A stretch of 64,000 bases of DNA, from positions 186,001-250,000 of the forward strand of contig NZ_JAAOTJ010000006.1 of the NCBI RefSeq assembly GCF_011297335.1, written 5' to 3'. The position numbers were made by a program, and so were the translations under genes. This document shows positions 8,093-14,511 of the stretch, piece by piece. The notes under the pieces are model-generated. The model made no database searches and was not told where the DNA came from. It worked only from the letters and a program-made list of their open reading frames with translations. The stretch is from Catellatospora methionotrophica. GTDB taxonomy: Bacteria; Actinomycetota; Actinomycetes; Mycobacteriales; Micromonosporaceae. Position 1 is the stretch's first letter. Each line of letters begins with the position of its first letter.

Positions 8093-8133
8093 CCGGGGCG
8101 GCGCGTCATCTCCCATGGCCTGCGCCGCCCCGG
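8093..8133. other. GC-rich hairpin upstream of the 8166 gene
   Basis: A perfect 12-bp inverted repeat (CCGGGGCGGCGC and its complement) around a 17-base loop, in the 255-base stretch between the two small Cys-rich genes. No T-run follows, so it is not a canonical terminator. It ends 33 bases before the next start codon and could act as a leader structure. Nothing else is evident in this stretch. Confidence 0.5.
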
Positions 8134-8165
8134 TGCCCTTCGTTGCGTACACCCTGGAGGGTTTG

Positions 8166-8450
8166 ATGGATCTTCCTTCGATCGACTGGGAGAACCCGCC
8201 GCTGGAGCCGCCGGAGCAGGTGGCGCAGCCGCTGATGTGGCTGCTGGCGGCGCGGCTGCTGCACGACCACGTGCCGGGCGCGGGGTTCCGGCCGCCGGTG
8301 CACCGCTGCCGGGTGTGCGAGCTGCCGTGGCCCTGCCCGGCGCGGCGGTATGCCGAGCGCGGGCTGCTCGCCGCGTGCCGCCATCCGGCGGTGGGGCGCG
8401 GGTCGGCCTCGTTCGCGGACTGGTTCCTCGCCGGCGAGCAACCGCGGTGA
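8166..8450 (+). CDS. small hypothetical protein with Cys/Pro motif
   Basis: A 94-residue protein. The ATG at 8166 follows a CTGGAGGG ribosome site at good spacing; an in-frame ATG at 8085 is rejected because the intervening hairpin lies within it. An N-terminal acidic segment ([17 protein letters not shown]) is followed by a helix and then [16 protein letters not shown], a C-x2-C-x5-C pattern. The tail reads [12 protein letters not shown]. No known domain is recognised. The downstream metF has its own promoter, so this gene is probably expressed separately or with the 7710 gene. Confidence 0.6.
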   Translation: MDLPSIDWENPPLEPPEQVAQPLMWLLAARLLHDHVPGAGFRPPVHRCRVCELPWPCPARRYAERGLLAACRHPAVGRGSASFADWFLAGEQPR

Positions 8451-8540
8451 GCGCGGGACGGGAGGGGCTGGTGAGCATGGTCACGTGGGCGGGGCGCACC
8501 ACGCACTGGGACGAAACCGCTCCTCAGACCGGTCGGCCGA

Positions 8541-8546
8541 TAGAGT
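8541..8546 (+). promoter_or_regulatory. -10 element TAGAGT of metF (leaderless)
   Basis: TAGAGT is followed by exactly 7 bases and then the GTG start of metF, the standard spacing for a leaderless transcript. It supports the GTG at 8554 over the ATG at 8578. Confidence 0.6.
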
Positions 8547-8553
8547 CGGCAGG

Positions 8554-9474
8554 GTGACGCTGCGTGCTCCTTCCACCATGCCGGGACCTCGGCCGACCGT
8601 GCGTGAGCTGCTGGTCTCGGGGGAGCCGACGTTCTCGTTCGAGTTCTTCCCGCCCAAGACCGCCGACGGCGAACGTCTGCTGTGGCAGTCGATCCGGGAG
8701 CTGGAATCGCTGCAGCCGTCGTTCGTCTCCATCACGTACGGCGCGGGCGGCAGCACCCGGGACACCACGGTGCAGCTCACCGAGCGCATCGCGACCGAGA
8801 CCACGCTGCTGCCGCTGGGGCATCTGACCGCGGTCAACCACTCGGTCGGCGAGCTGCGCAACGTCATCGGGCACTACTCGGACGCGGGCGTGCGCAACAT
8901 GCTCGCGCTGCGCGGCGACCCGCCGGGCAGCGACCCGCAGGCCGACTGGGTCGCCCACCCGCAGGGGCTGCACTACGCCGAGGAGCTGGTGCGGCTGCTC
9001 AAGGACAGCGGCGACTACTGCGTCGGGGTGGCCGCGTTCCCGGAGAAGCACCCGCGCTCGGCCGACTTCGAATCCGACGTGCACCACTTCATCCGCAAGT
9101 GCCGGGCCGGGGCCGACTACGCGATCACGCAGTTCTTCTTCGACTGGCAGGACTGGGCGCGGCTGCGCGACGCCACCGCTGCGGCGGGCTGCGACGTGCC
9201 GATCATTCCGGGTGTCATGCCGGTGACCAACGTCAGCCAGATCGAGCGGATGGCGCAGCTGTCGGGCGCGGCCTTCCCGCCGGACCTGGCGCAGCGGCTG
9301 CGCGCGGTCGCCGACGACCCCCAGGCGGTACGCGCCATCGGCGTCGAGGTGGCCACCGAGCTGAGCACGAAGCTGCTGGCCGAGGGCGCACCCGGCCTGC
9401 ACTTCATCACGTTGAACCGGTCGACGGCCACCCGTGAGGTGTGGCAGCGGCTGCGGGTGGGCGCCACGGTGTAG
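8554..9474 (+). CDS. metF: methylenetetrahydrofolate reductase
   Basis: A 306-residue TIM-barrel flavoenzyme that reduces 5,10-methylene-THF to 5-methyl-THF for methionine synthesis. Motifs read in order are [10 protein letters not shown] (catalytic Glu), [74 protein letters not shown] and LHFITLNRS near the C-terminus. Length is typical for the bacterial enzyme. The GTG start is set by the leaderless promoter just upstream. The CDP-alcohol transferase-like gene follows after 46 bases on the same strand. In M. tuberculosis the equivalent gene lies close to idsA2/mptA, consistent with this context. Confidence 0.95.
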   Translation: MTLRAPSTMPGPRPTVRELLVSGEPTFSFEFFPPKTADGERLLWQSIRELESLQPSFVSITYGAGGSTRDTTVQLTERIATETTLLPLGHLTAVNHSVGELRNVIGHYSDAGVRNMLALRGDPPGSDPQADWVAHPQGLHYAEELVRLLKDSGDYCVGVAAFPEKHPRSADFESDVHHFIRKCRAGADYAITQFFFDWQDWARLRDATAAAGCDVPIIPGVMPVTNVSQIERMAQLSGAAFPPDLAQRLRAVADDPQAVRAIGVEVATELSTKLLAEGAPGLHFITLNRSTATREVWQRLRVGATV

Positions 9475-9520
9475 CTCCCACCCGAGTGGCCTGCCGAGGC
9501 AGGCGGACCGGGAGTGGAGC

Positions 9521-10210
9521 ATGGCGGCGCCGACGACGGGCACGAGCTGGGACGGGTACGTCTCCGGCTGGTCGAACTCGCACGACGGGTATGACCCGCG
9601 CCACGCGGGTCCGCTGCTGCGCAAGTGGCTGCGTGCCGCGTTCACGGTCAGCGGAGTGCTGGCCAGGCTCGGCGCGCGGCCCGCGTACGCGATGACGGTC
9701 GCCGCGGCCTGCGCGGTGCTGGTGCCGGTCATCGCCGCCCGTGGTGGGTCGTGGCCCGCGCTGGCGGTTCCGGTGCTGACGCTGGGGCTGGCAGCGGACA
9801 CGGTCGGGCAGACGCTGGCGGTGCTGCTGGGGCGGACCTCCCGGATCGGTTCGTTCTACCGGACGATGCTCGACCGGATGAGCGAGGTGTGCTGGCTGGT
9901 CGCGCTCGGGGCGCTCGGCGCGCAGCAGACGCTGCTGCTGGCCTGTGGGGCGATGGTGTGGCTGCACGAGTACATCCGGGCCCGTGCGGGGGCGGTCGGG
10001 CTGCGTGCGGCGGGTTCGGCGACCATCGGCGACCGGCCCACCCGGGCCTGGCTGACGCTGCTGTCACTGCTGCTCGCGGCCGCCGCGACCGCGCAGGTCG
10101 GGCCTGATCTGGCCGCCGGGGTGGTGACGATGGTGCTGGTCCTGTGGTTCTCCCTGGCGGTGCTCGGCCTCGGCCAGCTCCTCACCGTGGTCCGCAAAGT
10201 CCTGACCTGA
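9521..10210 (+). CDS. CDP-alcohol phosphatidyltransferase-like membrane protein
   Basis: A 229-residue protein with about five membrane helices. The segment LAADTVGQTLAVLLGRTSRIGSF... followed by MLDRMSE lies where CDP-alcohol transferases carry D-x2-D-G-x2-A-R-x8-G-x3-D-x3-D, but several positions differ: the DG pair reads DT, and the last Asp is Glu. It may therefore be a divergent or inactive member of the family. The N-terminal cytosolic part (WDGYVSGWSNSHDGYDPR) is unusual in its Trp/Asp content. It follows metF with no promoter evident. Substrate unknown. Confidence 0.6.
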   Translation: MAAPTTGTSWDGYVSGWSNSHDGYDPRHAGPLLRKWLRAAFTVSGVLARLGARPAYAMTVAAACAVLVPVIAARGGSWPALAVPVLTLGLAADTVGQTLAVLLGRTSRIGSFYRTMLDRMSEVCWLVALGALGAQQTLLLACGAMVWLHEYIRARAGAVGLRAAGSATIGDRPTRAWLTLLSLLLAAAATAQVGPDLAAGVVTMVLVLWFSLAVLGLGQLLTVVRKVLT

Positions 10211-10232
10211 CCGGGCCCGCCTGCACCACAGG

Positions 10233-10260
10233 GCGTTGAGGAAGGTGCCCTTCCTAACGC
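10233..10260. repeat. short GGAAGG-type inverted repeat downstream of the CDP-transferase gene
   Basis: GCGTTGAGGAAGG and CCTTCCTAACGC pair over 12 bases with one bulged G around a TGC loop. The core (GCGTT...GGAAGGTGCCCTTCCT) recurs after leuS at 33857-33908. Placed between converging genes, it could serve as a transcription or processing end, but no T-run is present. Confidence 0.6.
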
Positions 10261-10283
10261 TCGCAGTCCGGGGGAGGCGGGCC

Positions 10284-10348
10284 ATGATCGCTGTTTGCGG
10301 TCAGAAAGTGCGGTCCCACCTTGGTTTCTGACCGTAAACAGCGATCAT
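10284..10348. repeat. 65-bp imperfect palindrome, family 1 copy B
   Basis: The element starts ATGATCGCTGTTTGCGGTCA and ends with the complementary TAAACAGCGATCAT. The outer ~24 bases of each arm pair almost fully; the centre is unpaired. It lies between the converging genes ending at 10210 and 10385. Compared with copy A, base pairs 8:58 and 9:57 are swapped in a compensating way (T-A/C-G in A, C-G/T-A here). Confidence 0.85.
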
Positions 10349-10384
10349 CGCCGCGGGCCGGGCCGGGCCGGGCGGTGGGGTGGG

Positions 10385-10927
10385 TCAGTGGGTCAGGGGG
10401 AGGGGGCGGCCGAGGACGGCGAAGGGGCGGGGGTCGCCGGGGAAGAGCAGGTGGCGGGCGACGTCGGTGAAGCCGGTGCGGCGGTACAGCCGCCAGGCGC
10501 GGGAGGCCTGCTCGTCGGCCTCGGGAGTGGACAGCAGCGTGGTCGCCGCGCCGGTCATCGCCAGCAGTGCCCGCAGCTGTGCCTCGCCCAGGCCGTGGCC
10601 CTGCGCGGCGGGGCGTACGTGCAGCTCGACGACCTCGAAGCAGTCGGTCAGCCAGCGCTGCCGCGCGTCGGGTTCGAGCACCGAACCGACCTGGTCGTGC
10701 CACCACTGGCCGGGTGCGGAGTGGTAGCCGTAGGCGAAGCCGAGCAGCTGGCCCTGGTCGCTCAGGCTCGCGATGGCCCGGAAGTGCGGCCGCTGCAGGT
10801 GCGTGGTGATGTAACCGCGGCGTACGGCCAGGGCCTGCGGGTGGTAGGACATGGCCTCGCCGAACACGGCCAGCACGTCGTCCATGCGCCGGCCGAGGTC
10901 GTCGGGGGTCCAGGGGACCAGCCTCAT
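10385..10927 (-). CDS. GNAT-family N-acetyltransferase
   Basis: A 180-residue single-domain acetyltransferase. The acetyl-CoA pyrophosphate loop reads VRPAAQGHGLGEAQLRALL (the R/Q-x2-G-x-G/A pattern), preceded by a beta strand FEVVELHV and followed by RAWRLYRRTGFTDV, the conserved C-terminal helix-strand. N-terminal LLGFAYGYHSAPG is the usual substrate-side strand. Substrate unknown. Its start overlaps the stop of the upstream YbaK-like gene by 4 bases, so the two are translated together. In M. tuberculosis a GNAT (Rv2170) sits in the equivalent place, near metF. Confidence 0.82.
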   Translation of the reverse strand: MRLVPWTPDDLGRRMDDVLAVFGEAMSYHPQALAVRRGYITTHLQRPHFRAIASLSDQGQLLGFAYGYHSAPGQWWHDQVGSVLEPDARQRWLTDCFEVVELHVRPAAQGHGLGEAQLRALLAMTGAATTLLSTPEADEQASRAWRLYRRTGFTDVARHLLFPGDPRPFAVLGRPLPLTH

Positions 10928-11415
10928 GCGACCTCCGCCGGGGTCGCCGAGGTGACCCGCAGCAGCTCCGGGTAGGTGATCGGGAAGACGGCCTGCGGCA
11001 CCCCGCCTGCGGCCCAGATCTCGCCGTAGGCGGCGAGCGCGGTGTCGATGAGGGTGCGCACCGGCTTGGGGTGGCCGAGCGGGGCGACGCCGCCGATGAC
11101 CTGGCCGGTGTGCTCGCGTACGAACTCGGGGGTGGCCCGGCGCAGTTTGGCCACGCCCAGGTCGGCGGCGACCTTGGCGGTGTCGACCCGGTGCCCGCCG
11201 GAGGTCAGCACCAGCAGCGGCTCGCCGTCGACCTCGAAGATCAGCGAGTTGGCGATCTGGGCGGGTGCGACGCCGAGGGCTGCCGCGGCCGCTGCGGCGG
11301 TGTGCACGCCGTCGTCCAGGACGATGACCCGGCAGCCGTCACCGGCGTGGTTGCGGGCGTCGGCGGCGTCGAGCGCGTGCTGTACGGCGATCACGTTCGG
11401 GTGCGTCAACATCAC
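10924..11415 (-). CDS. YbaK/EbsC-type aminoacyl-tRNA deacylase
   Basis: A 163-residue protein of the YbaK/ProX editing family, which hydrolyses mischarged aminoacyl-tRNA in trans. Recognisable segments are the N-terminal VQHALDAADARNH, the VHTAAAAAAALGV helix, IANSLIFEVDGEPLLVLTSGGHRVD, LRRATPEFVREHTGQVIGGVAPLGHPKP (the conserved G-x-V-x-P-x-G region) and LIDTALAAYGEIWAAGG. The Lys that anchors activity in YbaK is not obvious where IANSLIF usually reads (V)K(S/T)L(V/I)F; here Ala-Asn replaces it, so activity may differ. Overlaps the downstream GNAT by 4 bases. Confidence 0.82.
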   Translation of the reverse strand: MMLTHPNVIAVQHALDAADARNHAGDGCRVIVLDDGVHTAAAAAAALGVAPAQIANSLIFEVDGEPLLVLTSGGHRVDTAKVAADLGVAKLRRATPEFVREHTGQVIGGVAPLGHPKPVRTLIDTALAAYGEIWAAGGVPQAVFPITYPELLRVTSATPAEVA

Positions 11416-11438
11416 TCGATCCAGGTGTCCGGTGGGCG

Positions 11439-12434
11439 TCAGCGGGCGCCTAGCACCCGGTCGGGTGCGACGGCACGGGGTTCATTCTGCCTCAGCGGCA
11501 CCGGCTCGATCAGCGCCGCCACGGGCACCCGGGCGGTCTCGGCCAGCGCGACGCCGATCAGCAGCAGCGCGCCGCCGGCCAGCTGTGCCGGGTTGAGCAC
11601 CTCGCCCAGGGTGAGCCAGGCCACTGCGGCGGCCAGTACCGGTTCGATCATGCCGAGGATGCCGACGCTGGTCGCGGGCAGGTGCCGCAGCGCGCCGGCG
11701 ATCAGCAGGTACGGCACGATGGTGCCGAGGATCAGCAGGTAGGCGCAGAGCAGCCAGAGCGGCGTGCCGCCGCCGGTGTGCCCGGCCAGCGCGCTCCAGT
11801 CGGGGGCGGAGCCGGTCAGGGCCCGCAGGAGCAGGCCCGCCACGGCCGACACGCCGAACGCCCAGCCGGTCAGCGAGACGGTGTCGCGGCTGGCCACGCC
11901 CTTGGCGCCGAGGATGAAGTACGCGGCGAGCAGCACGGCGGCGCTGAGCCCGGCGAGCACGCCGACGCCGTCCAGGCTCAGGTCGCCCCAGATCTCGGCG
12001 ACGCAGGCGAGACCGAGCAGGCACAGGGCCAGCCCGGCCCACAGCCGGGGGCGCACCGGGTGGCGCTGGCCGAAGCGGGCCCACAGCGCCACGAACAGCG
12101 GAGCGGTGTACTCGAACAGCAGCGCGACGCCGACCGGCATGCGGGCGATGGCCACGAAGTAGAGCATCGGCACGGCCAGGAAACCCGTGATGCCGTACGC
12201 GATGAGCAGCGGGAGCTGCCGGGCGGTGATCCTGAATCGGCGCAGGCCGGGGCGTAGTGCCGCGCCCAGCGCGAGGAGCCCGGCGCAGGCCCCCAGGGCG
12301 CGCAGCGTGGTGAGGTCTGGTGCGCTGACCCCGGCCCGCAGGATCAGTTTGGACACGGTGCCGTTGACGGCGAACAGCAGGCTGGCCAGCGTGACCATGG
12401 CGATGCCCAGGGCGGGACGGGGTCGGAACGGCAC
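11439..12434 (-). CDS. EamA-family (DMT) transporter
   Basis: A 331-residue protein with ten predicted membrane helices arranged as two EamA repeats. The first repeat begins ALGIAMVTLASLLFAVNGTVSKLIL; the second begins VGVLAGLSAAVLLAAYFILGAKG. The conserved end of the second repeat, SVGILGMIEPVLAAAVAWLTLGEVL, is the family hallmark. These carriers export amino acids, nucleosides or other metabolites; the substrate is not predictable. The C-terminal tail is polar and cytosolic. The start is GTG at 12434. Two LexA-type boxes lie 103-142 bases upstream in the divergent region, but the clear -35/-10 pair there points away from this gene. Confidence 0.85.
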   Translation of the reverse strand: MPFRPRPALGIAMVTLASLLFAVNGTVSKLILRAGVSAPDLTTLRALGACAGLLALGAALRPGLRRFRITARQLPLLIAYGITGFLAVPMLYFVAIARMPVGVALLFEYTAPLFVALWARFGQRHPVRPRLWAGLALCLLGLACVAEIWGDLSLDGVGVLAGLSAAVLLAAYFILGAKGVASRDTVSLTGWAFGVSAVAGLLLRALTGSAPDWSALAGHTGGGTPLWLLCAYLLILGTIVPYLLIAGALRHLPATSVGILGMIEPVLAAAVAWLTLGEVLNPAQLAGGALLLIGVALAETARVPVAALIEPVPLRQNEPRAVAPDRVLGAR

Positions 12435-12519
12435 CGTTCGAGGCTACCTGGTGTCATGTGCGTACCTGCGTTCGGTCCTTACTTGAACGGTCCGGGTGGC
12501 GACACGGCGCGGGTCAGGG

Positions 12520-12576
12520 TTTACAACGCGATTTTTTCGAACTAACGTTCTACTCGTTGTTCGGACAAGTGTTCGA
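12520..12576 (+). promoter_or_regulatory. promoter with two LexA (SOS) boxes upstream of the mutasome genes
   Basis: The -35 TTTACA (12520-12525) and -10 TAACGT (12543-12548) are 17 bases apart, pointing right. SOS box 1, TCGAACTAACGTTCTA (12537-12552), covers the -10. Box 2, TCGGACAAGTGTTCGA (12561-12576), covers the start site. Each matches 11 of the 12 fixed positions of the actinobacterial consensus TCGAAC-N4-GTTCGA. The box centres are 24 bp apart. It should give damage-inducible transcription toward the HEPN and imuA' genes. Confidence 0.75.
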
Positions 12577-12682
12577 TCATGTCTCGGGTGCAGCGGCTCG
12601 CTACCGCGAATCCCGGACCGGTGTTCGCGGCACCGACCCAGGTCACCGGAGATTCGCGGCTCCGGCGGCCGACCAGGCGGGT

Positions 12683-12777
12683 GCCACCCGCTGCCCATCG
12701 ACCCCCGGGCAGTGGGTGGCCGCCCGACCGGCGAGCCGGTCCGGGCGTGGCGTGGGGAAGCTCCACGCCCGGCCGGC
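12683..12777 (+). other. structured leader between the SOS promoter and the HEPN gene
   Basis: Two tandem hairpins lie here. The first pairs 12683-12696 with 12707-12720 (14 bp, one G-T wobble, 10-base loop). The second pairs 12735-12750 with 12763-12777 (15 bp, one bulged T, 12-base loop). The 473-base stretch 12435-12907 has no convincing gene. It contains the SOS promoter, these hairpins and a second promoter near 12850. No T-run follows either hairpin. Confidence 0.5.
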
Positions 12778-12849
12778 AAGCGCTACACCACGTTCTTCCT
12801 CCGTGGCTCGGAAAGCGGGCGGTCGCCCGGCCGGAAAGATCCGGTTCGA

Positions 12850-12879
12850 GTGACAGTCCTGAGTTCGGCCGGGTATAGG
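12850..12879 (+). promoter_or_regulatory. possible second promoter of the HEPN gene
   Basis: GTGACA (12850-12855) and TATAGG (12874-12879) are separated by 18 bases and lie 28 bases before the HEPN ATG. This would give basal, non-SOS transcription of the HEPN-imuA' unit. Only the sequence match supports it. Confidence 0.4.
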
Positions 12880-12907
12880 CCGTTCGACGATGGAGGGAGC
12901 CGCCGAC

Positions 12908-13333
12908 ATGAATGCCACGACGAAGGTGCCGGCCCATCTGCTGCCGCACCGCACGCCGATCGAGCTGATCGTCCTCGCCCGCCGCGGGCTCGCCGAGGCC
13001 CGGGAGACCGAGAGCCACGCGCAGCGCTACGCCACCGCGCACCTCGCCGCCCTGCGCGCCGCGGCCGCCGTCATCGCCGCCCGGGCCCTGCCCGCGCCCG
13101 CCCGGCGACGCCAGATCACCAGCGTATGGGTGCTGCTGGCCATGGTCGCTCCCGAGATGAGCGCCTGGTCGTCCCTGTTCTCGTCCGGCGCGGCCAAGAG
13201 GTCCGCCGCCGAGGCGGGCATCGCCCGGGTCACCGCCATGGAGGCCGACACCCTGCTGATGCAGGCCGTTCACTTCACCGACGAGGTGCAGGAGGCGCTG
13301 GATCTCGCGATCCAGCCCGCCCTCGCGAGGTGA
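12908..13333 (+). CDS. SAV_6107-type HEPN-domain protein
   Basis: A 141-residue helical protein of the SAV_6107 HEPN family that commonly precedes imuA' in actinobacteria. It contains RYATAH (Arg40 to His45), matching the R-x4-H pattern of HEPN ribonucleases, although this occurs in an early helix and could be coincidental. ITSVWVLLAMVAPEMSAWSSLF is a hydrophobic helical core, not an obvious membrane span. The ATG at 12908 is chosen because GGAGGGA precedes it by about 9 bases; an in-frame ATG at 12890 lies upstream of that site. imuA' follows after 139 bases. The role in damage tolerance is unknown. Confidence 0.7.
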   Translation: MNATTKVPAHLLPHRTPIELIVLARRGLAEARETESHAQRYATAHLAALRAAAAVIAARALPAPARRRQITSVWVLLAMVAPEMSAWSSLFSSGAAKRSAAEAGIARVTAMEADTLLMQAVHFTDEVQEALDLAIQPALAR

Positions 13334-13472
13334 GTTCGGGGCCCGCGGGGGCGGGCCCACCGCGCCCGCCGGGCGCACTCCGGACAGCCCGTCCCCGGTG
13401 CCGCCCGCCCGCGGCCCGCCGGGGACGGGCCACCGGGGACCAGGACGACGGATATCCACGTACGACGGGGGG

Positions 13473-14300
13473 ATGAACGCCATGGCGGGGCTGAGCCAGG
13501 CCCGGTCTATGGAGTTGCAGCACACTGCGGTGCGGCGCGCCAGTGACCTCACCGACGAACAGGCGGGGCTGGGCACCGACCGGATGCTGCCGGTGCTGCC
13601 CGAGCTGCGCGAACTGCTGCCCGGCCGGGGGCTGCGCCGGGGCAGCACCATCGCGGTCGCCTCGACCGGCGCGCCCGGCTGCGGCGGGACCACCTCACTG
13701 CTGCTGGCCCTGCTGTCGGCCGCGTCGTCCGCCGGTTCCTGGTGCGCCGTCGTCGGGCTGCCGAGCCTGGGCATGGCCGCCGCCGCTGAGCTGGGCATCG
13801 CGCTGGACCGGCTCGCCCTCGTGCCGCATCCCGGCCCGCAGTGGACCACCGTCGTCGGAGCGCTGCTCGACGGGTTCGACGTGGTGGTGGCCGCCCCGAC
13901 GGGGCCGGTCGCCGCGTCCGTACGCCTGCAGCTCGCCGCCCGTGCCCGCCAGCGCGGCAGCGTGCTGGTGCCGTTCGGCGGCGAGTGGGAGGGTGCCGAC
14001 GTGGTGCTGTCCCCGGTCGAGGGCATGTGGATCGGGCTGGGCCAGGGGCACGGCAGGCTGCGCGCCCGCGAACTGACCGTCTCGGCCCGGGGCCGGGGAG
14101 CCGCGGGCCGCCCGCGCCGGGTCACCATGTGGCTGCCCTCGTCGTCCGGGCCGACCGTGCCCGTCGCCGAACCCGTGACCATGCCCGTCGCCGAAGTCGT
14201 GGCCGTGCCCGCCGCCGAAGCCGTGGCCGTCTCGCCGTCGCGCCCGCTGCCCCACGCCGAGGGCCAGAGCCGAGGCCACCTGCGCGTGGTGCAGGGATGA
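13473..14300 (+). CDS. imuA': ImuA'-type RecA-like mutasome protein
   Basis: A 275-residue RecA-fold accessory protein of the ImuA'-ImuB-DnaE2 translesion mutasome. Where RecA has its Walker A loop this protein reads GAPGCGGTTSLLLALL, with no Lys, so ATP binding is probably lost, as in other ImuA' proteins. The core reads CAVVGLPSLGMAAAAELGIALDRLALVP and DGFDVVVAAPTGPVAASVRLQLAARAR. The C-terminal ~50 residues are low complexity and encoded by three 24-bp tandem repeats (VPVAEPVT-like units), followed by a basic tail. In mycobacteria the ImuA' C-terminus bridges RecA and ImuB (family knowledge). ATG 13473 follows GGGGGG. Confidence 0.85.
   Translation: MNAMAGLSQARSMELQHTAVRRASDLTDEQAGLGTDRMLPVLPELRELLPGRGLRRGSTIAVASTGAPGCGGTTSLLLALLSAASSAGSWCAVVGLPSLGMAAAAELGIALDRLALVPHPGPQWTTVVGALLDGFDVVVAAPTGPVAASVRLQLAARARQRGSVLVPFGGEWEGADVVLSPVEGMWIGLGQGHGRLRARELTVSARGRGAAGRPRRVTMWLPSSSGPTVPVAEPVTMPVAEVVAVPAAEAVAVSPSRPLPHAEGQSRGHLRVVQG
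14157..14228 (+). repeat. three 24-bp tandem repeats in the imuA' tail
   Basis: Three units of 24 bases encode VPVAEPVT, MPVAEVVA and VPAAEAVA. The reading frame is kept, so unit number can change without a frameshift. The repeats lie in the linker before the extreme C-terminus. Confidence 0.75.
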
Positions 14301-14342
14301 CGGGGGTACCGCAACCTCCGGGAGTGGTGCCGACCTGGTGCG

Positions 14343-14396
14343 GGGGCATCCGGCCGATCATGGTGCCGGCTGGGCGCTGGGGCATCCGGCCGATCA
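14343..14396. repeat. direct repeat between imuA' and the palindrome
   Basis: The 18-base sequence GGGGCATCCGGCCGATCA occurs at 14343-14360 and again at 14379-14396, a period of 36. It lies in the 211-base gap between imuA' and imuB, just before the 65-bp palindrome. No coding role is apparent. Confidence 0.7.
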
Positions 14397-14420
14397 CGGG
14401 CCGGGTGTCGCCGCCCCGCC

Positions 14421-14485
14421 ATGATCGCTGTTTGAGGTCAGAAGACGTGGTCAGGCCGCACTTTCTGACCGTAAACAGCGATCAT
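14421..14485. repeat. 65-bp imperfect palindrome, family 1 copy C
   Basis: The ends are ATGATCGCTGTTTGAGGTCA and TGACCGTAAACAGCGATCAT, pairing over about 20 bases. The right half is nearly identical to copy B, while the centre differs. It separates imuA' from imuB and ends 26 bases before the imuB ATG, so it would lie in the polycistronic mRNA as a hairpin. Confidence 0.85.
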
Positions 14486-14511
14486 GGCGGGTCGCCGCCG
14501 GTGGGGCGTTG

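Noticed and set aside
12579-12878. A 99-codon ATG frame starting just after the second SOS box
   Set aside because: It is Pro/Arg-rich with no recognisable domain and runs through both leader hairpins, whose inverted repeats dictate its sequence. It has no ribosome site. It remains possible as a leaderless SOS peptide but is not supported.
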